From the NCBI GenBank assembly GCA_003024985.2, contig PXIH01S0029921.1: 13,470 bases of DNA. The stretch is one strand, 5' to 3'. Each line of letters begins with the position of its first letter. Within the stretch, counting starts at the first letter, position 1. Both the position numbers and the translations under genes were made by a program. The stretch comes from Euperipatoides rowelli. Lineage: Eukaryota > Onychophora > Udeonychophora > Euonychophora > Peripatopsidae. The notes beneath the pieces were generated by a model, which saw only the letters and a list, made by a program, of their open reading frames with translations, made no database searches and was not told the DNA's origin. Positions 8,368 to 13,470 of this stretch are shown here, in pieces.

Positions 8368-8372
8368 GATAG
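8368..8372 (+). repeat. left target site duplication of the Gypsy element (gatag)
   Basis: gatag directly precedes the TG of the left LTR and is repeated exactly after the CA of the right LTR. Five bases is the normal size for Gypsy integrases. Confidence 0.92.
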
Positions 8373-8629
8373 TGTTATATATGTTGTTATGTCCTTTGAC
8401 ATGATGTCAGGGGTCACATGCACAACAGCACGGCTAATGAAGCTGGTGGTCATTAATGCAGTCCATGCCCACAAGTCTAGTTTTATTTCTTAGAGTAAGT
8501 AATTGCTCACCCACATATATTTCACATGTATATTATTAAATATATATATTATGGTTTATCAATACATTATTCCATTAATCAAGTCAATGTCTGTGTCTGA
8601 TGCAATTTATTTTATATGCATACATCACA
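8373..8629 (+). repeat. left (5') LTR, 257 bp
   Basis: Begins TGTTATATATG and ends CATCACA, matching the right LTR end to end. It contains the near-palindrome TGACATGATGTCA (8397-8409), similar to CRE/AP-1-type sites, and AATGAA at 8435-8440 where the right LTR has AATAAA. It has about 10-12 extra bases of AT repeat (around 8535-8552) compared with the right copy. Confidence 0.93.
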
Positions 8630-8630
8630 A

Positions 8631-8648
8631 TGGTGACAAGTCTAGCAA
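8631..8648 (+). other. primer binding site of the Gypsy element
   Basis: One base after the LTR the sequence reads tggtgacaagtctagcaa. TGG at the start pairs with the CCA end of a tRNA, the usual design of minus-strand priming sites in LTR elements. The tRNA species cannot be named with confidence from memory. Confidence 0.6.
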
Positions 8649-8727
8649 GAAATTAAGGCTACTTGGGGCATCAATTCGACTAGTTAAGGTCAAATATACA
8701 AGTTAAAATGTTAACATATTTTACAAA

Positions 8728-9560
8728 ATGACTGAGACCAGCAAAATGCCTCTTACCATTATATGTATATTTTCTGAATTGAATGAATCCAGTGATGAAT
8801 TTCCATTACATGTGGAAAGGCTCGAGCAACAATACAAGGCAAACGCCATTATTAATGATTTATTTGCTTCGATTTTCTTAACGTTTATCGGCACCAAAAC
8901 CTACAAATTGCTCAGAAGTCTATTACAACTGAATTTACAAAGCTTGTTGGATTACAAAACTTTAATTAATACACACATTGAGTATTATAGACTCAAAAAA
9001 ACATAATCACTGAACGTTTCAGATTTCATAATGCTTTGCAGTACCCCGGATGAAGATATTGCCACATATTGAGTCGAACTTAAGCTACTCATTTTTACCA
9101 GTGACTTTAGTGACTTTCTCGACCAAGCACTTCAAGATAGACTGGTATGTGGAATTAATAACGATAATATAAGAAAACGCCTACTTACTAAAAAAAATTG
9201 TCATTTACAGAATCATTGAAATATGCATTGGAATGGAATTGGTGGACAAAAATATGGTGGACATTAACGTTAAATCTACTACATTAAACTTGGTAAAAGA
9301 CGTTATCCAAATTCCAAAGAAAAAGCGACTGCATCTAGTAATACATTTACAAATAGCAAACAACAATCATTTAATGTTAAATGTTATCGTTGTGGAAATA
9401 ATCATTACGCTACGAAATGTAAATATGCAAAAGCTACATGTAGAAATTGTTCAAAAGTTGGTCATTTAGCCAAAGTATGCAGGTCTAAACGTGTGGAATT
9501 TAAATACAAACCTAAATTTGATGCAAAAATGATTTCAAAGGAAGACACAGTAGGTAGTTT
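8728..9560 (+). pseudogene. gag: gag of the Gypsy element, with two zinc knuckles
   Basis: The ATG at 8728 opens a gag frame with ERLEQQYKANAI and the IGTKTYKLLRSLL block. These match the animal Gypsy capsid pattern 'ERLxqYFxANxI ... iGxxtYxLLrxL'. The frame passes TAA 9004-9006 and a TGA near 9070, and continues with LQDRLVCGINNDNIRKRLL, the 'LxDrlVxGixxxxxrxrLL' block. A frameshift lies near 9233. In the original frame two CCHC knuckles follow: C-x2-C-x3-H-x4-C at 9382-9420 and C-x2-C-x4-H-x4-C at 9439-9480, both with all metal ligands intact. Gag would form the virus-like particle and bind element RNA in the cytoplasm. No joined product is given here. Confidence 0.85.
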
Positions 9561-9890
9561 TGAAAATGTATTGTTATGTTCTGTGAATAATGGTATAACT
9601 AAGTTACCTAATTACACAGTTAATACACATATGGAAGGGAAGGATATTAAAATGATATTTATACGCTGCTGATGCATCTACGATTAGTGAATAATGGTAT
9701 TATCATAATATTCCATACATTAAAATAAATGAACCAAAGTGTACTCTATAGGATTACAATAAAATTTCTCGTGCTATTCTGGTCAAAATATCATGCTATT
9801 ATGTTGAACATGAAGCATCATCGATAGTGGTTCAAGAAAACAGACAACCATTGTTCAGTAAGGATTTGATTTTTTATTTAAAGTAAACAA
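9561..9890 (+). pseudogene. pol: decayed aspartic protease region of the Gypsy element
   Basis: The gag frame runs on past the knuckles to a TGA near 9670. Around 9656-9690, in shifted frames, lies a piece resembling KMIF followed by ADAST, at the place where a retroviral-type protease has its DTGAS active site. The catalytic Asp-Thr-Gly is not intact. Further on, AILVKISCYYVEHEASSIVV and the ending LFSKDLI match the family's later strand block ('...LxVVxxxxxxLLGRdWL'). The enzyme would cut the polyprotein; here it is dead. Confidence 0.6.
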
Positions 9891-10019
9891 TACTAAACAT
9901 TCATTCCATTTTAGTATGCAATGATAAAAATAGGTGTTTACAGCAGAGATCTAATATAAATGAGATTTCTAGAACAGTTCATAGAATTCATGTTAAAATA
10001 GACAATAAAGTGCAACTAA

Positions 10020-10328
10020 ATTCTCTTGAAGATATATTTTCAAAATTTAAGAATTTGTTTTCATGTACTAATAAGCCTATACTAAACTACAAGGCATCTA
10101 TATTATTGAAAAATATACTAAACTACAAGGCATCTAGGCTATATTATTGAAAAACGATACCAAGCCAATTTTCAGAAAGGCTAGACTGGTACCTTTCGCG
10201 CTTAAGGCAAAAGTTGAGAGACAATTAAATGAATCTATTANAAATAATATTTGGAAATAAAGTTGACCACAGCAAATGGGCTAATCCATTAGTGTTGTTC
10301 CTAAAAAGGACAAACTTTTACATATATT
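10020..10328 (+). pseudogene. pol: N-terminal part of the Gypsy reverse transcriptase, broken
   Basis: LEDIFSKFKNLFSCT (from about 10027) is the usual block before the domain. KPIFRKARLVPFALK (about 10165-10205) then matches the 'pKfxkaRpvPfAlk' block, followed by VERQLNESI and the ambiguous base n at 10241. VVPKKDK (about 10290-10315) lies in another frame. A 36-bp tandem duplication (10079-10154) sits inside this part. Stops near 10258 and 10264 and at least two frame changes make it inactive. Confidence 0.75.
10079..10154 (+). repeat. 36-bp tandem duplication within pol
   Basis: actaaactacaaggcatcta begins at 10081 and again at 10117. The second copy carries about five extra bases (ggcta) before tattattgaaaa. 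The duplication lies between the two conserved blocks and is absent from normal Gypsy pol. Confidence 0.9.
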
Positions 10329-11237
10329 GGGGACTTTAAAGTAACCATTGACCCTTTTACAGAGTTAGAAACATACCCATTACCAACACAAAATAAACTA
10401 TTTGCTAGACTTAATGATGGTGTTTATTTTTCAAAAATTGACTTAAGACAAGCCTACCAACAGATTGAATTAGATGAAAATTTGTGAGATTTACTCACAG
10501 TAAATATACATATAGGATTATTACAGCCAAATAGATTGCTTTTTGGTGTAAATACTGCTTCTCAAATTGGTTTACCAGGAATACTTTGTTTCCAGGGTGA
10601 TATATTATTCATTAGCAAGACAGTTTCTGAGCATCTTAGCAGACTTGATGCACTTTTTGAACATTTAATAAAACATAATGTACAATTGAACAAGCAAAAA
10701 TGTATTTGTATGCAGGAGAAAATTGAATATCTAGGTCAAAGGATAGATAAATCAAGCATTCATCCCACCATGGAAAAAGTTGAATCTATTATATCTATCG
10801 AAACTCCAACTAATATTAACCAACTTAGAACATTTCTAGGCATTTTAAACTTTTACATTAACTTCATTCCTAAGGATGCTAACTTGTTACATCCTTTATA
10901 CACTTTGTTACATAAAACCCAGGAATGGGAGTGGACAAATGAATGTCAAGAAACATTTANTAAATGTAAACAACTTCTTACAACTAATTCTATACTTGTG
11001 CATTATGATGAGAAGAAGAAAGTTAGATTGGATTGTGATGCTTCACCATATGGGGTAGGTGCTGTGATATCTCATATTATGAAAAACGGTGATGAGAGAC
11101 CAATAGCCTATGCATCATGCACATTATCCAAAGCTGAGCCTAATTATTCTCAAATTGATCAAGAGGGACTTGCCATAATTTTTGGACTTAACCATTTCCA
11201 GCAATATCTACTGTATATGGCAGGTCTTTCACCATCA
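10329..11237 (+). pseudogene. pol: Gypsy reverse transcriptase and first part of RNase H
   Basis: One frame runs from 10329 to the TAA at 11238-11240 with a single TGA (10485-10487). It starts GDFKVTIDPFTELETYPLPT. Motif A is FSKIDLRQAYQQIEL, with the catalytic Asp at 10440-10442. After FGVNTASQI about ten residues expected in the family are absent, and the Y-x-DD box reads FQGD, so one catalytic Asp is lost. Downstream blocks are well kept: EHLSRLDALFEHL, YLGQRID, RTFLGILNFYINFIP, and the RNase H start DCDASPYGVGAVISH, then ERPIAYASCTLSKAEPNYSQ. An n at 10960 falls in one codon without shifting the frame. The enzyme would copy element RNA into DNA; this copy cannot. Confidence 0.9.
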
Positions 11238-11418
11238 TAACTGACCATAAACCACTCAAAAATTATTTGGCAACAGAAGTGAAATTCCAATGATGGCAGC
11301 AGCCCGCATCCAGAGATGTGCTTTACTTTTATCTTCATTTTCATATGATATTGAGTATAAAAAGGAAATTTACCATACAAATGTGGACACTCTATCACGT
11401 TTTCCAGTCAAAGAGTAA
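11219..11418 (+). pseudogene. pol: end of the Gypsy RNase H domain
   Basis: After a frameshift at about 11220, FTIITDHKPLKNYL (TDHKPL at 11240-11257) gives the conserved RNase H block. A second shift near 11280 leads to MMAAARIQRCALLLSSFSYD and then VDTLSRFP (about 11389-11406), matching the family's 'ADALSRxP' end block with Ala-Asp changed to Val-Asp. The frame ends at TAA 11416-11418. The two shifts each look like a small indel. Confidence 0.85.
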
Positions 11419-11425
11419 TTGAACC

Positions 11426-11870
11426 TTGAGGGAAAATGTTTCCAATTGTCATATATCTTTAGGAATTACCCATTACCAATACAGACATAAGCAATGCAAC
11501 AAGAAAAGTTGTATACTGGGACATGTGATCAATATGATAAAGTATGGCTGGCAAAATGAAAAAGAAGAGGAGTTGCAACCATATTACAGCAGCCGGGGAC
11601 AATTATCTCTTGATAATGAATGCATCACATGGGGAATGAGGATTATCATACCTACTATTTACAGAACTTGTCTACTTGAATTATTACATGACACATATCC
11701 AGGACCAGTAAGAATGAAATTCATATACAGAAGTCATATTATGGTGGCCTGGTATCGATAATGATATCAAAAATATTACAAAAAGCTGCCAATCATGTTT
11801 ATAGAATTCAAGGATGCCTAATGTTTCACTGTTACAATCTTGGGTATGGCCAAAATCACCATAGGAGAGA
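11426..11870 (+). pseudogene. pol: N-terminal zinc-binding domain of the Gypsy integrase
   Basis: The frame 11426-11761 carries ELQPYYSSRGQLSLDNECIT, a common linker block, then GMRIIIP and LLELLHDTYPGPVRMK. In the HHCC zinc site the first His is kept (ELLHD), but the second, usually in 'HP', is Tyr (TYPG). A frameshift near 11755 moves to the next frame, where CQSC (about 11788-11799) supplies the two Cys. TAG codons at about 11800 and 11862 interrupt it. The second of these replaces the Trp normally found before the core. Confidence 0.8.
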
Positions 11871-12170
11871 ATGAACATCGATTTTGCACAGAAATATGAC
11901 AAATACTTTATGGTAATGGTGGACGCTCATTCCAAATGGACTGAAATAAAATTAATGCCAAATATTAGAACAAATATAACTATCAGAAATCTTCAGGATA
12001 TGTTTTCAAATTATGGTTTCCCAAAGGAAATAGTTAGTGATAACGGACCTCAATTTACATCAAGTGAATATGGTGATTTTTTAAATAAGAGTTGCATACA
12101 TCATACTTTAGTTCCACTGCATCATCCTAGTTCAAATGGAGGAACGGAAAGATCCAACACAATCTTGTAA
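11871..12170 (+). pseudogene. pol: Gypsy integrase catalytic core
   Basis: This frame has the full catalytic triad: Asp in NIDFA (11880-11882), Asp in VSDNGPQFTS (12039-12041) and Glu in GGTERS (12147-12149), with 35 residues between the second Asp and the Glu (DX35E). FMVMVDAHSKWTEI and NYGFPKEIVSDNG match the animal Gypsy core closely. It is the best preserved enzyme part of the element. The frame leaves the integrase sequence just after TERS and ends at TAA 12168-12170, so the protein would lack its C-terminal domain. It would insert the DNA copy into a chromosome with a 5-bp stagger, as the gatag duplication shows for this copy's own insertion. Confidence 0.92.
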
Positions 12171-12818
12171 ATCTGCTTTAGCTAAAATGGAATATGATCC
12201 TAGGGATGACACTTCAATTCAGTACAAAATACCAAGGTACATGCAACATTCAACACCTCATTCTACAAGTGGAATGGCACCATCTATATTGTTTCTAGGA
12301 AGAGAACTGAGAAATCAATGGACATTCCTTCACACAGATTTGGAAACAAAAGTTGAAGTTAATCAATTTAAGCAAAAACTATATCATGATCACAATCACA
12401 CAACACAGAAGAACTTCAATGTTGGTGATACCATATTATTACATTATTACGATTCAGGAAGGAGAGTCCAAGATGGATGTTCAGAACAATTTTGCAAAGG
12501 CAAAGCAACAAAACATGGATAATTAATACTGAAAAAGGCAAAAAGTATCTACACTCCGACCAAATGAAGCCTACACAACATTTAAAGTCAAATGAAACTA
12601 GCAGTATACCAAAAGTAGAAAGTGAGAAACCCATAATACTTCCTGCTCATCAAAAGAATGGAAATGCATTTTGCAATACCGAATAAGTTATTGTGAGACC
12701 AAATGATATTGGCAGAGACCTGCAAGAACCAGAGATACAGAAATCAGAACTTTCACCCAATTGTGTCAGAAGAAATCCTACCAGAATAAGAAGGCCTCCA
12801 GATGGACTTAATCTGTAA
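12160..12818 (+). pseudogene. pol: integrase C-terminal part and pol tail of the Gypsy element
   Basis: Frame 1, to about 12465, contains STPHSTSGMAPSILFLGREL, the 'TPHxxTgxxPaxLlfgRxlR' block, and FNVGDTILLHYYDSG, the 'fxxGDxVlxrxy' block of the C-terminal domain. A shift near 12470 leads to frame 12477-12818 with one TAA (12684-12686). There KKYLHSDQMKP (about 12540-12572) matches the family's 'xRHxDQl/HSDQMK' motif. The tail ends RNPTRIRRPPDGLNL before TAA 12816-12818, resembling the 'RxsxRxrrPPdRLxL' end of this Gypsy group. No envelope gene follows. Confidence 0.8.
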
Positions 12819-12867
12819 AATTAAATTTTTAAACTCATCATGAAGTTTTCTTATGTTATTTTTTTTT

Positions 12868-12877
12868 AAAAAAAAGG
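12868..12877 (+). other. polypurine tract of the Gypsy element
   Basis: AAAAAAAAGG lies three bases before the right LTR start at 12881, in the place where plus-strand DNA priming occurs in LTR elements. Confidence 0.7.
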
Positions 12878-12880
12878 TAT

Positions 12881-13125
12881 TGTTATATATGTTTTTATGT
12901 AGTTGACGTGACATCAGGGGTCACATGCACAACAGCACGGCTAATAAAGCTGGTGGTCATTAATGCAGTCCATGCCAACGAGTCTAGTTTTATTTCTTAG
13001 AGTAAGTTATTGCTCACCCAAGTATATTTCACATATATGATAATATTTATGGTTCATCAATAGAGTATTCCATTAATCAAGATAATATCTGTCCCGATCA
13101 ATTTATTTTATATGCATACATCACA
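12881..13125 (+). repeat. right (3') LTR, 245 bp
   Basis: Begins TGTTATATATG and ends CATCACA, matching the left LTR at both ends. By eye there are about 23 substitutions plus a few small indels. A polyadenylation signal, AATAAA, lies at 12943-12948. The CRE/AP-1-like stretch reads TGACGTGACATCA (12904-12916). Confidence 0.93.
12943..12948 (+). terminator. polyadenylation signal in the right LTR
   Basis: AATAAA in the context ggctaataaagctgg. The left LTR has AATGAA at the same place, so the two copies have diverged at a functional base. Confidence 0.55.
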
Positions 13126-13130
13126 GATAG
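13126..13130 (+). repeat. right target site duplication of the Gypsy element (gatag)
   Basis: An exact copy of 8368-8372. One copy belongs to the original LINE sequence, which continues directly into ttttaaaacatt. Confidence 0.92.
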
Positions 13131-13453
13131 TTTTAAAACATTAAAGTTATATTCTTTGAAAGGCATAGGCTTAGGGGAGATATGATTCAATTTTACAAAA
13201 TAATTAATGGAATTGTAGAATGTAGATATCCCTTATGATATTTTTTTAAAATTTAATGAAGATAGTAGAAATAGGGGACAGAAATTCAAGTTAAGAGTTA
13301 ATAGATCTAGAATATGGTTGCACCAAAAGTTTTTTTTGCAACATAATTGTATCATTTTGGAATGGTTTACCAGAAAGAGTTGTAGAATCTATGTCAGTTT
13401 AATCTTTTAAGCATAGGTTGGAAGGTTTTATAGATGATTTAAGTATTGTTTAG
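13131..13453 (+). pseudogene. C-terminal end of the CR1-like LINE, displaced by the Gypsy insertion
   Basis: LKLYSLKG (about 13141-13163) is followed in a shifted frame by LRGDMIQFYKIINGIVECRY (about 13170-13230), matching the family's 'R.RGDmIetyKiinG' block. Then SRNRGQKFKLRVNRSR (about 13267-13314), a T-run near 13330, WNGLPERVVES and SFKHRLEGFIDDL match the CR1-group end 'vvnxWNxLPxxVVxaxSvnxFKxxLDxfl'. The stop is TAG 13451-13453. The rest of the window (13454-13470) is likely the 3' UTR. There are several frameshifts and in-frame stops. Joining this part to the left part is obvious from the target duplication but is not written out here. Confidence 0.88.
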
Positions 13454-13470
13454 TTTAACTATAATAATAT

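Larger units (their letters stand above)
6150..8372 (+). mobile_element. CR1/Rex1-like LINE, left part (interrupted by the Gypsy element)
   Basis: Endonuclease, linker and reverse transcriptase blocks follow each other on the + strand in the order expected of a CR1-group non-LTR retrotransposon, with at least ten frame changes or stops. The 5' end is missing: recognisable sequence starts in the middle of the endonuclease at about 6170. The element is cut at 8372 by the LTR retrotransposon and resumes at 13126/13131. It would have moved by target-primed reverse transcription; this copy is dead. Confidence 0.85.
8373..13125 (+). mobile_element. Gypsy (Ty3-type) LTR retrotransposon, structurally complete, inactive
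   Basis: The element is 4753 bp long with two LTRs, primer site, gag, protease, reverse transcriptase, RNase H, integrase and polypurine tract. The pol order (integrase last) makes it Gypsy rather than Copia. No envelope-like ORF lies between integrase and the right LTR. Protein motifs resemble the large animal Gypsy group with a HSDQMK motif near the integrase end. LTRs differ at roughly one site in ten by eye, so the insertion is old. It sits in the same orientation as the CR1-like LINE it interrupts. Confidence 0.93.

Noticed and set aside
8503-8706. 67-residue frame starting in the left LTR
   Set aside because: It crosses from LTR into the primer site and leader and has no family motif.
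9233-9469. 78-residue frame over the gag zinc knuckles
   Set aside because: Only its first part may continue gag after a frameshift. Over the knuckles it is an out-of-frame shadow, because the CCHC motifs lie in another frame.
11159-11902. Two minus-strand frames opposite pol
   Set aside because: Antisense shadows of the RNase H and integrase coding sequence.
12416-12634. Minus-strand frame opposite the integrase tail
   Set aside because: Shadow of the + strand C-terminal integrase frames.
12819-12880. Possible envelope gene between integrase and the right LTR
   Set aside because: Only about 60 AT-rich bases and the polypurine tract are present, with no room for an envelope ORF.

Overview
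The window is AT-rich animal (metazoan) DNA, mostly made of old transposable elements. Long AT-rich spacers, microsatellites, splice-type signals, two classes of non-LTR retrotransposon and a Gypsy-type LTR retrotransposon all point to a eukaryote. I see no bacterial operon, CRISPR array or phage module. The exact animal cannot be read from the sequence; an AT-rich invertebrate or an early-branching vertebrate would fit.

Left part (1-3950, + strand signals). This is mostly non-coding AT-rich DNA. It holds a degenerate tRNA-derived SINE-like patch (510-590, minus), a 47-bp tandem duplication (852-945), two weak exon-like pieces (1263-1322 and 1419-1488), a coiled-coil ORF of unknown family (2420-2728), and one convincing host exon (3480/3505-3650). 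That exon resembles the last transmembrane region of SLC6 (sodium:neurotransmitter symporter) proteins and ends at a canonical GTAAGT donor. Microsatellites lie on both sides of it. If it is a real exon, everything to its right in this window is intron or flank filled with transposons.

Middle (about 4440-6010, minus strand). This is a LINE fragment of the L1/Tx1 type: reverse transcriptase with an intact-looking YMDD box, then the conserved C-terminal region. It carries only a few stops and frameshifts. One frameshift coincides with an ambiguous base next to a T9 run. The fragment meets, head to head, a second LINE on the + strand.

Right (about 6150-13470, + strand). This is a CR1/Rex1-like LINE (endonuclease, linker, reverse transcriptase, conserved C-terminus) with many stops and frameshifts. 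It is split by a complete but dead Gypsy (Ty3-type) LTR retrotransposon at 8373-13125. The Gypsy copy has two LTRs (257 and 245 bp, TG...CA ends), a primer binding site, gag with two zinc knuckles, a decayed protease, reverse transcriptase/RNase H, integrase, and a polypurine tract. A perfect 5-bp target duplication (gatag, 8368-8372 and 13126-13130) marks the insertion, and the LINE resumes directly after it and runs to its stop codon at 13451-13453.

The order of events is therefore LINE insertion, then Gypsy insertion into the LINE, then decay of both. No previously undescribed functional system is evident. The points most worth checking are the SLC6 exon, the nested structure, the altered catalytic box of the Gypsy reverse transcriptase, and the unassigned ORFs on the left.
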